Assembly: GCA_017548275.1 (NCBI GenBank)
Contig: JAFZAH010000040.1
Location: 124,001-188,000 of the forward strand
DNA from: Prevotella sp.
Lineage (GTDB): Bacteria > Bacteroidota > Bacteroidia > Bacteroidales > Bacteroidaceae
Length of the DNA: 64,000 nucleotides
Direction: 5' to 3'
Shown here: positions 8,724 through 16,552 of the stretch, in pieces
Layout: each line of letters begins with the position of its first letter
Numbering within the stretch: position 1 is the stretch's first letter
The notes under the pieces: generated by a model
Databases searched by the model: none
Told to the model about the DNA's origin: nothing
Seen by the model: the letters and a program-made list of their open reading frames with translations, nothing else
Position numbers and translations under genes: made by a program

Positions 8724-9119
8724 TTACTTTTTGAAATTGATGGGCAAAATGAATCGTGACCTGACCGCAATTCCGTTGAATTGGGCTGGTGTCCAATGTG
8801 GCATGGCTTTTACCACACGTACCGCCTCAAGGTCAAGGGCGGGGTCAATGCTGCGTACCACCTTGACTTCACTGATGCGACCATTCTTCTCGACAATAAA
8901 CCGCACGATGACGCGACCTTCGATATTGTTTTTTCTTGCCGATGCCGGATATTTGATGTTCTGAGAGAGCCAGTTGACCAAGGCAGCATTCCCACCGGGG
9001 AAAGAGGCCGTCACTTCAGGGTTTTCATATATTTGGTTACTTTTGGAGTCGCTATCGGACTGCGCTGCGACACCCAGTGGAATGAGCATCAAAATGGCGA
9101 TATAGATAAACTTTTTCAT
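8724..9119 (-). CDS. Exported TonB C-terminal domain protein
   Basis: 131 aa from ATG at 9119. The frame stays open to 9149, but those ten codons are made of a degenerate AATTGTTAATTGTCAATTGTGAATT repeat and are unlikely to be coding. A signal peptide (MKKFIYIAILMLIPLGVAAQ) is followed directly by a TonB_C domain: FPGGNAALVNWLSQNIKYPASARKNNIEGRVIVRF, then VEKNGRISEVKVVRSIDPALDLEAVRVVKAMPHWTPAQ. It lacks the ExbB/ExbD-contacting N-terminal helix and the Pro-rich spacer of true TonB, so it is unlikely to energise transport by itself. TonB_C modules in Bacteroidota also act as envelope binding domains. Its presence between Ubl and E2 is odd and suggests that the cassette works at the envelope. 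Confidence 0.85.
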   Translation of the reverse strand: MKKFIYIAILMLIPLGVAAQSDSDSKSNQIYENPEVTASFPGGNAALVNWLSQNIKYPASARKNNIEGRVIVRFIVEKNGRISEVKVVRSIDPALDLEAVRVVKAMPHWTPAQFNGIAVRSRFILPINFKK

Positions 9120-9123
9120 AATG

Positions 9124-9160
9124 GATGCTTGTGAATTGTTAATTGTCAATTGTGAATTAC
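9124..9160. repeat. AT-rich degenerate repeat between Ubl and TonB-like genes
   Basis: GTGAATTGTTAATTGTCAATTGTGAATTAC: units of TGAATTGT / TTAATTGT / TCAATTGT. A different unit from the heptads but the same style and location (intergenic, between co-transcribed genes). Confidence 0.7.
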
Positions 9161-9480
9161 CCAGCTATAGGGATAGAGATGAGGTGAAGATGATCGCCGG
9201 GTTGTATGTTGTAGTCGATAAGTGCCATCTCGCGTCCTTCATCGTCTTCGAACTCGAGGATGACATCTTCGTCGTCGATGACCTGGCCCATGACATATTG
9301 CACGGGGTTGCCGCCGCCGTCCATCTTCGGCAGTTCAAAGACCTGCACTATGCTGTTAATCTGGTCACGAATGGTTTTGTTGGGGTCTGTCACTTTGACT
9401 TCCACCTCTTCATAAGAGGTTCCATCGATGGTGAGGTTGATGATAAACTCATCGTCCATGTAATAATCTTGATTGTCCAT
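9157..9480 (-). CDS. Ubiquitin-like beta-grasp protein (Ubl modifier)
   Basis: 107 aa, acidic, no signal peptide. From about residue 12 it reads as a beta-grasp: FIINLTIDG / YEEVEVKVTD hairpin, a helix (TIRDQINSIVQVFEL), VILEF and MALIDYNIQPGDHLHLISI strands, then a short tail ending IPIAG at the stop codon. The C-terminal residue is a single glycine with a flexible tail, as needed for adenylation by an E1, and no propeptide needs removing. It has a length similar to YukD/EsaB-type Ubls, but the neighbours (E2, JAMM, RING-like, E1) make a conjugated modifier more likely. It is the first gene of the cassette as transcribed; the next gene upstream, DUF2931, ends 86 bases away. Confidence 0.8.
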   Translation of the reverse strand: MDNQDYYMDDEFIINLTIDGTSYEEVEVKVTDPNKTIRDQINSIVQVFELPKMDGGGNPVQYVMGQVIDDEDVILEFEDDEGREMALIDYNIQPGDHLHLISIPIAG

Positions 9481-9566
9481 TGTATGATTGTTTAATTGGT
9501 TTTATGTGGGGCGAAATTGGGAACGTCGCGTACGAGAAAGAATCGGATACACTGTTAATAACTTGG

Positions 9567-10613
9567 CTATCGCCATGCTCCTTGGGGTTGGGTGTAGTTG
9601 GGACTTCGATAGCATTCAAACTTATTGCGGAAGACGAGCACCTGGCAAGCATCGGGGCCGATAGCAAGAGGTTCTTTCATGCCGTAGCGGAAAAGGGCGG
9701 GCTCATATTTGTTGCTTTCAGGGTCTATCTGCAAGAGGAAATCGACTTTGGTGTCAGGATGAGCGCCATAGCAGGCACGGAACACCTGTGCCAATTCGTC
9801 GTGCGAGAAGAAGAAATAGGCAGAATATTCGCGCTTACCTACATGCCAGCCCACGCACACGCGACTGGGCTTGCCCGCCTGATGATAACTGAGTAGTGAA
9901 CCGTCGCGCAAGCGGTCAAACGTGCCATCATGACATTTGACCTCGACGAAATCGAGTTCGGGCAGTTTCTCATCTTCGGCATAGTTTGTCCATGTGCTAC
10001 TGTCTTCATCCCACTTTTTCAACACAGGTAGGAAACGGTATATAAACTGCTGCATCATGCGATCGAAGAGGTGGGGATCGGGAAGACCGTGCTGTTGCAT
10101 TTCATCTTTAAAATCATCTCCCATATTATTTAATGAGAGTTGATATATCTCTTCAACGGGAAGCCTCATGGGTGTATCTGTATCTGAAGAAAGAGACGCT
10201 TTTATCCATTTCACAAGTATCTGCTTCTGTCTTCCAAAATACCAAAGAGCCACACCACCATAAGGAGCCACACTGAATGAAATATGCGAATACAACGGTT
10301 CCTCATCTTGAGATTTATTATCCCATAAAGCCTCTAAGGTTGAAACATCAAGTGGCATAGATAACTTATACCTTTTATTTTCTGCAATAGAAAGCCAATC
10401 TATGTCAACCCCATTAGGCATTTGATAAGTAGAACCGTCTATTACAACAAACGGCTGTATATCTCCCCATTCTCCTTTCAATGATTGGCCAAATCGCAAA
10501 TTCTGTTGTGAGCCATCAGCATACCTTAGATTGTAAATCAAAAATACCGCTGGGTACAACAAAGGGGCAGAAAGAGAGGTGTAATATGTATATTTTTTTT
10601 TCTGATTATCCAT
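9567..10613 (-). CDS. DUF2931 family protein (T6SS accessory or candidate immunity protein)
   Basis: 348 aa, no signal peptide seen. Hallmarks of DUF2931 are visible: YTYYTSLSAPLLYP near the start, DWLSIAENKRYKLSMPLDVSTLEALW in the middle of the N-terminal half, and VAPYGGVALWYFGRQKQILVKW. The C-terminal half (WHVGKREYSAYFFFSHDELAQVF, DFLLQIDPE) is less familiar. Genes of this family are common inside Bacteroidetes T6SS clusters near VgrG, effectors and immunity genes. Here it follows the candidate effector in transcription order (58-base gap), which fits an effector-partner or immunity role, though neither is shown by the sequence. Confidence 0.75.
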   Translation of the reverse strand: MDNQKKKYTYYTSLSAPLLYPAVFLIYNLRYADGSQQNLRFGQSLKGEWGDIQPFVVIDGSTYQMPNGVDIDWLSIAENKRYKLSMPLDVSTLEALWDNKSQDEEPLYSHISFSVAPYGGVALWYFGRQKQILVKWIKASLSSDTDTPMRLPVEEIYQLSLNNMGDDFKDEMQQHGLPDPHLFDRMMQQFIYRFLPVLKKWDEDSSTWTNYAEDEKLPELDFVEVKCHDGTFDRLRDGSLLSYHQAGKPSRVCVGWHVGKREYSAYFFFSHDELAQVFRACYGAHPDTKVDFLLQIDPESNKYEPALFRYGMKEPLAIGPDACQVLVFRNKFECYRSPNYTQPQGAWR

Positions 10614-10671
10614 AATGTGTTATTACAAATGAATCTTAAATCATGACCTATCGCATTTGACAACATACAGG

Positions 10672-12879
10672 TTAATTTTCTGGTACATAAATCATACCAA
10701 AATTATCTTGGATATATTGTCGCATCTCATTCTCATCATAAATAGGTTTGGGACTCTCTATAGAAGCAAAAAAAGCAGCAATTTCGACTGGGAGAAAAAC
10801 TAAATCTACTACAGACTCAAATAACGCTTCTAAAACAATATTAGTCCAATCCCATTCATCACTATTATTAGTATTTGTAGGCAACGCTTCTTTATTAACG
10901 CAAATGGCATAATCATAAACATCTTCTGCGAGCCCTTCAAAAGTAAATACGTTAGCGTATATGGATGCCGCCTTATGAACATAATACCCTCTACGTTTAG
11001 TGGCTATGTTTAGAAAATATGAAGAAGCCTTCTCGTTATTTCTTTCCAATAAGTCTTTGTAATAAATGTATTCCTTTGTAAGCACAATTTGCGCATTCTT
11101 TCCTATCTGATTCCAATTCTGAGTCAAAGCATCGTGACTAAGATATTGTCGATACTTTGAATTCTCGGCAATAAGAGCTGATCTACCATAAGCTGCCTCA
11201 CTTCTTAAAATACGTGCATCAACACTTCCTATTGGTTCTAATTTTGCGGCATGTTCATTAGCATTTATATATAGTTCTTGTTCTTTCTGCAACTTAAAGC
11301 TATTTACGACTTCTTCAGAAGCCCCACTTTCGATGAGTTTTGCTTGTTCTCTATACGCATGAGCTTCTGAGAATTTCTGTTCAGATTGGAATCTAAAATC
11401 GTGCCACTCCTTGCTGTTGATATCCGCATTATGAGCCTTTCTCTCCAATTCACGGGCTTCATTCTCAGCCTTTGCTGCTTTTTCTTCCAACTGCTTTATC
11501 TTTGCTGTTTTTTCAGTTTCTTCAATCCCTCTAATTAATCTGGTAAGTTTACGAGCTTTCAACTCAACAAGTGCAGGAATAATCATAAGTGCATCCAAGA
11601 AACACTCTTTTAAATGATTGATTACCCCTCTTCTATCCTTATTTTGATAACATTCGCAAATTTCATATACATGCAAAAAAATGTCTGCTACAGGCGCACC
11701 AATCATAAATGCAGGATGTGGAACAAATGATAGAGACGTAAATACGAAATGACCCAAATTTTCCAGTGTCAGACTCTTATTCTCCATTCTTATTGCAATA
11801 GCGTAGAATGGAGCCATAATGGCTGATGATCCAACTACAGCCCAATCAAGCAAGGTAGGATCATCTTTAGTATCATAATATCTTTTTTCATAAGCAACAA
11901 TTCCAATTATTGGAAAAAACTCCAAAACATCAAGAGTATCTTCATCTGTCCAATTCTCTGTAAGATGATTGATAAATGCCTTTAAGCCATGCTCTTTTTG
12001 TATTTTAGGCATGACAAACACTTTCGAGCACTCATTTAGACAGACATAAATCAATTTAAAAGACCACCCTTTATTTTTTAATTCGTCAAACAATGGTTTC
12101 CATTTTTTTTCTACATAATCTAATATGTCTTTTCGTGTCTCTGATTTAAATCGTATCTTACCATTCTTATATTTTTTTTTGTTTCTTGTTCTGTTTCCAA
12201 TGCTTTCCCCAAATAAACTACACGCTGCAAAGACAAAATCTTTTAGTTGATGATGTCCACCGACATGAATATATATTTCACACTTATTATGCTTAATCGT
12301 TTGATATAAATAATTGAGTCCCTCATCAAGTCTTTTTTTTGCTTTGTCACCAAAAGACAATGATAAGTTATCTACATTCGTTTTCAAATCAGAACATTTA
12401 ACGAAAGCCTTATCGCAAATATCAACATTCATTTCTACTAAAGAACCCGCCTCTTCATCAATTCTTGGCATAAGCAGATTTAACATGATTTTCGCTAAGT
12501 CTGTTTTGATATTTAACGGATTACTACTCAGGGACTTGAAAAAAGATAAAACATCTAATAAATATCTATTTATGCTATTGAATTGATTCTCAAACGTTAA
12601 ATCTTTTTCATCTGTTATTGAATAATAAAGACTAAATTGTAATTTAGTCGATTCGTTTTGATTCTCTTGAGGCTGACTAATATTTATATCATTAGCATTT
12701 ACGACACTTACTCTCGGTGTGGAAGACGAGGCACAAGACGACAAGTCATTGCTACAATTATTCTTAGAAGAAGTATTTGTAGATACTGTTGAGACATTAC
12801 TTGAAGATGACGTTGTGGTTGCAGATTCAAGTGTACATGAGGATGTGGAACTGTCACATTGCTTTTTGTTATCGCCCAT
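10672..12879 (-). CDS. Large T6SS-associated protein, candidate effector
   Basis: 735 aa with no recognised domain. It is clearly more AT-rich than the tss genes around it. The N-terminal 60 residues are almost wholly Ser/Thr/Asn/Cys. A globular region follows (about 75-335). A long hydrophobic stretch (about 335-440), including WAVVGSSAIMAPFYAIAI, ADIFLHVYEICECYQ and CFLDALMIIPAL, resembles the pre-toxin segments of polymorphic toxins. A Lys/Glu/Ala coiled coil (about 445-515) and a C-terminal part with another hydrophobic patch (VLEALFESVVDLVFLPVEIAAFFASI) complete it. It sits immediately behind the PAAR-like tip gene and before DUF2931, the usual site for cargo. A pore-forming or membrane-acting toxin is possible, but no catalytic motif is visible. 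Confidence 0.65.
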   Translation of the reverse strand: MGDNKKQCDSSTSSCTLESATTTSSSSNVSTVSTNTSSKNNCSNDLSSCASSSTPRVSVVNANDINISQPQENQNESTKLQFSLYYSITDEKDLTFENQFNSINRYLLDVLSFFKSLSSNPLNIKTDLAKIMLNLLMPRIDEEAGSLVEMNVDICDKAFVKCSDLKTNVDNLSLSFGDKAKKRLDEGLNYLYQTIKHNKCEIYIHVGGHHQLKDFVFAACSLFGESIGNRTRNKKKYKNGKIRFKSETRKDILDYVEKKWKPLFDELKNKGWSFKLIYVCLNECSKVFVMPKIQKEHGLKAFINHLTENWTDEDTLDVLEFFPIIGIVAYEKRYYDTKDDPTLLDWAVVGSSAIMAPFYAIAIRMENKSLTLENLGHFVFTSLSFVPHPAFMIGAPVADIFLHVYEICECYQNKDRRGVINHLKECFLDALMIIPALVELKARKLTRLIRGIEETEKTAKIKQLEEKAAKAENEARELERKAHNADINSKEWHDFRFQSEQKFSEAHAYREQAKLIESGASEEVVNSFKLQKEQELYINANEHAAKLEPIGSVDARILRSEAAYGRSALIAENSKYRQYLSHDALTQNWNQIGKNAQIVLTKEYIYYKDLLERNNEKASSYFLNIATKRRGYYVHKAASIYANVFTFEGLAEDVYDYAICVNKEALPTNTNNSDEWDWTNIVLEALFESVVDLVFLPVEIAAFFASIESPKPIYDENEMRQYIQDNFGMIYVPEN

Positions 12880-12907
12880 AAAAAATAAAAAGAAGTCAAA
12901 AGAATGT

Positions 12908-13288
12908 TTACACCAACTGTCCGTCGGTTAGGATGGAAATGGAGCCTGCCCATGCGCATTGGCATTTGCAGGATTTGAGGAGTGCGGGCTGGTTGGCGAT
13001 GAGGTAATCGGGTTTGCCGGGAGCCCATGGTGCTACGATGCTGGGGATACAGGGCATGGGTGTGAGCACACCCATGGCAGCGGAGGTGGCGGATGCCACA
13101 GTGGGGTTGGCCAAAGAGGAGCACATGCCGAAAGAGGGAATGTTGACCATCGGTTTGAAGTCCATGATATTTGCCATGGGCTTGTTGGCTAACATGACAC
13201 GCTTTTCAGGCGTGACGATGAGTTTGCAGGGTGTCATGCCAAACGAGCACTGAAGGGTGGCGGTGGAGGTAACGTAGGAGTCGGACAC
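12908..13288 (-). CDS. DUF4280 PAAR-like T6SS spike-tip protein
   Basis: 126 aa. The full DUF4280 pattern is present: TATLQCSFGMTPCKLIV, ANKPMANIMDFKPMVNI, PSFGMCSSLANPTVASAT, MGVLTPMPCIPSIVAPWAPGKPD, LLKSCKCQCAWAG. These proteins replace canonical PAAR in Bacteroidetes T6SS and cap the VgrG spike, often carrying or recruiting effectors. The cysteines are conserved across the family. It follows vgrG, separated by a heptad-repeat spacer, and precedes the candidate effector by 28 bases, the expected VgrG-tip-cargo order. Confidence 0.92.
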   Translation of the reverse strand: MSDSYVTSTATLQCSFGMTPCKLIVTPEKRVMLANKPMANIMDFKPMVNIPSFGMCSSLANPTVASATSAAMGVLTPMPCIPSIVAPWAPGKPDYLIANQPALLKSCKCQCAWAGSISILTDGQLV

Positions 13289-13294
13289 AGTAAT

Positions 13295-13327
13295 GGTTTG
13301 AGATTTGAGGTTTGAGGTTTGAGATTT
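13295..13327. repeat. Heptad repeat TTTGAGR, copy 1 (DUF4280-vgrG spacer)
   Basis: About 4.5 units alternating TTTGAGA and TTTGAGG on the plus strand between the PAAR-like gene and vgrG. Confidence 0.85.
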
Positions 13328-13335
13328 TGGATATA

Positions 13336-15402
13336 CTAATTGACTTTGACCACGCCGCCTTTGATGTCGATGGAAGCATTGGCGTTGAGAGCCATGGTGG
13401 AAGATGCTTTTTGGTTGATTTGGGCGGCTTGCTCCTCGATTTTACTCTGAGCCTCGACACGGATGTCGGCGGCTTGTACTTGGAGTTTGTTCTGAACTTT
13501 AACATTCATGCTGTCACCCGCCTCGGTATGTTGGTTCTCACTTACGTGGAGGAAATCGTTTCTATCAATGGATGCAGAGCGGTCATTACCGGCATGCTCG
13601 CGGATGTCATTGTCTGCTGAACGCGACTGGTCATGTGCGGCATGGAGGGTCATATCATTACCGGCATCGGCTTTCATATCGTTGTCGGCATGGTGGTTGG
13701 AGTCATTGCCTGCGGTGGTCTTGATGTCGTGTCCCGCCTCAATGATAATGTCGTTTTTGGCATACAGTTCGATGTTGCCAGTAGATTCGAGTTTGATGAG
13801 TTGCTCATCGGTCGAGAACGTGAGGATGTAATTCTCTTTCTCGTTGTCGTAGATGCGGATATATCCGCCTTCACCCTTATCCCAGATTTCAATGGTGTGC
13901 CCGTTGCGTGTACGGATGGCCTTCACCTGGTTGTCGCCGGGCAGCCACGCGCTGTCTGGGTCGGCTACTCCGTTGTATAGTGTTCCTTTGACATAAGGTC
14001 TTTCGGCATTTCCGCCCTCGAAATCGATCATCACCTCTTCGTCAATCTCCGGGATGAACGAGAAGCCTTTTCCTCCTCCGGCATAGGGTTGCGTCATTCG
14101 GAGCCACGGAGTCATCATGCCTTCGTCGAGTTGTGCCTGCCAGTCGAACTGCACACGTATGCGCCCCAAGTGCTGCGGGTCTTCATTGTCTTTAACCTTG
14201 GCGCGGCACGAGGGTGCTGCGGGATAGACATCGCTGTTCTGATATGGGGGATAATCACACTCCGCGGGAATTCCGACGAAATGGTTGCTATAAGTCTCAT
14301 CGGCTGTGAAGTGATGGGTCAGTCCTGTAATGAGTATCTCGTCCTGGTCAACGGGACTTTTGGTGTTAGACGACGCATTGCTGATGAAATTGTCTTCTAT
14401 GACAAGCGTACCACCGATTTTGAGTTTCGAACAATAGGTATTACCCGAATAAGTGAGCATACCGGCCTTGAGGCCTCGTCCTTCTGTTTTGGTCGAGATG
14501 TTGAGGATGGTCTCGCGTCCGTCCTCATCAGCGAAACCGCCCGAGTGAAGGTTCTGTAAAGTGGCTTTAGTGAACAACTCCTGCGATATGTTGAACACCT
14601 CATCGCACAGTTTATTGTATGACCGCTGCATCTCTCCGAGGGCATCCTTCTGGTTGGCATCATAGGCATTGTACGACGATGCCACATGATTGAAAGCGAG
14701 GTGGTCTATTTTGAGGTCCACGCTGTAAGAAGGAATATCCTGACTGGGATATGCGAGACGCACATTGTCCTGTGACACAAGTTGTCCGAACACCATTTTC
14801 ACACCGTCGTTGTAGAACCATTCGCCATAACGGATAGCGAGTCGGCTAACAAACTGCAGGTTCGATTCGTTGTATTGCACGCAATAGGGTATGCTGTCTG
14901 CAAAACGAGCGTTGATCTCGGCATCGATATGGTCAGAGTAGTCGCCTATGACGTCATTGACAATATCGTTGAGTGACATCTGCTCATACGATTTACATGT
15001 AGGATGGTCTTCGAGCAGGACCTCCCATCCACATGCTTCGACACGTATCTCGTATTCACTGCCGCTTCTGCTTCCTGACGCTGAGACAATGACACCTTTG
15101 AACTCGATGTCGGCCGTTTTTCCGTCATCACCGTGCAACGAGAGGTTCTCGATATTGTCGGTCATCACCGACAAGTTTATTTCCTTGCCGATGATATGCC
15201 CGCAGACCGCGAACTCCGCGTCGCTGACATCCTCCTCGGGGTCTGCTTTATGCATGGAGAACGAGAGGGTATTGTATGACATGAGCCGCTGTGCGAACGT
15301 GAAATTGTCAAGCCGGTATTTAGCACCGCCCAAGTCGATATCAAACTTGGTAGATACGGAACCACCGATTGAGATGGAAATGTCGCGGATGGAGATTGAC
15401 AT
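13336..15402 (-). CDS. tssI: VgrG, T6SS spike protein (TssI)
   Basis: 688 aa from the ATG at 15402 (MSISIRDISISIGG). An upstream open extension to 15558 runs through the heptad repeat and is rejected. The gp27-like part includes ARYGEWFYNDGVKMVFGQL. The OB-fold gp5-like segment reads CRAKVKDNEDPQHLGRIRVQFDWQ with WLRMTQPYAGGGKGFSFIPEIDEEVMIDF. The C-terminal needle is a repeat of short units rich in HADNDMKADAGNDMTLHA (about 560-640), typical of the VgrG beta-prism. No C-terminal toxin extension is present, so cargo should be carried by the separate DUF4280 protein and its partners. Confidence 0.95.
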   Translation of the reverse strand: MSISIRDISISIGGSVSTKFDIDLGGAKYRLDNFTFAQRLMSYNTLSFSMHKADPEEDVSDAEFAVCGHIIGKEINLSVMTDNIENLSLHGDDGKTADIEFKGVIVSASGSRSGSEYEIRVEACGWEVLLEDHPTCKSYEQMSLNDIVNDVIGDYSDHIDAEINARFADSIPYCVQYNESNLQFVSRLAIRYGEWFYNDGVKMVFGQLVSQDNVRLAYPSQDIPSYSVDLKIDHLAFNHVASSYNAYDANQKDALGEMQRSYNKLCDEVFNISQELFTKATLQNLHSGGFADEDGRETILNISTKTEGRGLKAGMLTYSGNTYCSKLKIGGTLVIEDNFISNASSNTKSPVDQDEILITGLTHHFTADETYSNHFVGIPAECDYPPYQNSDVYPAAPSCRAKVKDNEDPQHLGRIRVQFDWQAQLDEGMMTPWLRMTQPYAGGGKGFSFIPEIDEEVMIDFEGGNAERPYVKGTLYNGVADPDSAWLPGDNQVKAIRTRNGHTIEIWDKGEGGYIRIYDNEKENYILTFSTDEQLIKLESTGNIELYAKNDIIIEAGHDIKTTAGNDSNHHADNDMKADAGNDMTLHAAHDQSRSADNDIREHAGNDRSASIDRNDFLHVSENQHTEAGDSMNVKVQNKLQVQAADIRVEAQSKIEEQAAQINQKASSTMALNANASIDIKGGVVKVN

Positions 15403-15407
15403 GCTTG

Positions 15408-15437
15408 TTTGAGGTTTGAGATTTGAGGTTTGAGGTT
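15408..15437. repeat. Heptad repeat TTTGAGR, copy 2 (vgrG-tssD spacer)
   Basis: About four units immediately upstream of the vgrG start codon. It keeps the frame open upstream and so gives a false long vgrG ORF. Confidence 0.85.
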
Positions 15438-15487
15438 TTACTGCTGTTAGACAGCAACATACACAACGGATGAAGAAGAGGGTAAGA

Positions 15488-15904
15488 CTACGAATCTGTG
15501 GACCACTCGTTGTTGAAGATGGCACTGTCGAGAGAACCCATACGAATGATTTGAGCACTGATGGTGACTGTGGTGTACATCAATCGGCTATCATTGTCGT
15601 TGAAATAATCTCTCAGTCCGACGCAATAGGCATTTATGAAGTCCACCGTTTTGTAACTACGTTTATTCTCATTGGAGAAGACGACGAATTGGAATTTTCC
15701 TGCCTGAATCTCCGTTTTGCTGAACATCCACCTATAGAAGAAGAGGTCGTCATCGCTTGATGAAGGCATAGTAAATGTGATGGTTCCTCCTTTGGGGCGT
15801 GATGTCGGTTTTCCCGTATCATCGATGGCTTGGCTGAACTCATAAGAACATTCCACCACACTATATGTGCGACCACCGATTTTCAGTTTTCCTTGTATGG
15901 CCAT
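15488..15904 (-). CDS. tssD: Hcp-like tube protein, T6SS TssD (first copy)
   Basis: 138 aa, Bacteroidetes-type TssD. It begins MAIQGKLKIGGRTYSVVECSYEFSQAIDDTGKPTSRPKGGTITFTM and has the family's LLFYRWMF-like and VTISAQIIRMG strands before a short Asn/Trp tail (NNEWSTD) shared with the second copy. Hcp hexamers stack into the inner tube and can carry small effectors in the lumen. It is separated from the second tssD by about 190 bases that include a 91-base heptad repeat. It lies directly upstream of vgrG, so it may be the copy dedicated to this spike. Confidence 0.92.
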   Translation of the reverse strand: MAIQGKLKIGGRTYSVVECSYEFSQAIDDTGKPTSRPKGGTITFTMPSSSDDDLFFYRWMFSKTEIQAGKFQFVVFSNENKRSYKTVDFINAYCVGLRDYFNDNDSRLMYTTVTISAQIIRMGSLDSAIFNNEWSTDS

Positions 15905-15906
15905 TT

Positions 15907-15997
15907 AGGTTTGAGATTTGAGGTTTGAGATTTGAGGTTTGAGATTTGAGGTTTGAGATTTGAGGTTTGAGATTTGAGGTTTGAGATTTGAGGTTTG
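15907..15997. repeat. Heptad repeat, copy 3, 13 units (between the two tssD genes)
   Basis: A near-perfect tandem array of the 14-mer TTTGAGATTTGAGG, about 6.5 copies, ending 3 bases from the first tssD start. Confidence 0.92.
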
Positions 15998-16094
15998 GTT
16001 GCTGTTACCATGCAACCTACACAACAGGTGTAGTTTGAGAGTATGCGAGTTGGGGAGCGTTGTAGAATTCCCCAACCCGCATAGTAATAAATGA

Positions 16095-16499
16095 TTAGTT
16101 GTCAACGGTCCAACGGTTGTTGTGGCGTGCGTTTCCTACCTGGATTTCCTTTGCGGAAATGGTGAACTCCTCAAACTGAAGCAGTGCGTTGGTAGAGTCA
16201 TAAGTCTCTGAATATTCCACGACATAACCCTCTTTGAACTGGAGGTTTTTCATTTCACCACCCTGACGGTTGGGGAACGATATCGTGCCGCTCTTGCTCA
16301 TGTATGTGTCAATCATCCATTCGAGAATATCAGTGTTTCCGTCGTCGGTCGACTTCACTTTTACCGTGATTTTACCGCCACGAGTAGTACCTGTGGGCTG
16401 TCCCTCCACATCGGTCTGCTGGTTGAGTTCATACTTTACGTATAAAACCTCGCGCTCTTTAATGCCATCTGCATTGATGGTTGCTGTTCTTGTTGCCAT
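16095..16499 (-). CDS. tssD: Hcp-like tube protein, T6SS TssD (second copy)
   Basis: 134 aa. It begins MATRTATINADGIKEREVLYVKYELNQQTDVEGQPTGTTRGGKITVKV and ends FTISAKEIQVGNARHNNRWTVDN. It has the same layout as the copy at 15488-15904 but is strongly diverged, with matches mainly at the TISA and NNxW positions. Directly downstream of tssC (53 bases), it is probably the main structural tube subunit. Two unlike tssD genes in a row are common in subtype-iii clusters. Confidence 0.92.
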   Translation of the reverse strand: MATRTATINADGIKEREVLYVKYELNQQTDVEGQPTGTTRGGKITVKVKSTDDGNTDILEWMIDTYMSKSGTISFPNRQGGEMKNLQFKEGYVVEYSETYDSTNALLQFEEFTISAKEIQVGNARHNNRWTVDN

Positions 16500-16552
16500 A
16501 ATTAGTTGGGTTAATTAAGATGAATAATATAAATAAGGTATTAATGTGATTG

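Noticed and set aside
9120-9149. Ten extra N-terminal codons on the TonB-like protein
   Set aside because: They are made of the AATTGT repeat and would place residues before a clean signal peptide.
9157-9480. Ubl as a YukD/EsaB component of a type VII system
   Set aside because: No WXG100, EssC or other type VII gene is nearby, and the E1, E2 and JAMM genes point to conjugation.
15403-15558. N-terminal extension of VgrG from an upstream start
   Set aside because: The extension translates the heptad repeat and overlaps the end of tssD; MSISIRDISISIGG at 15402 is the family-like start.
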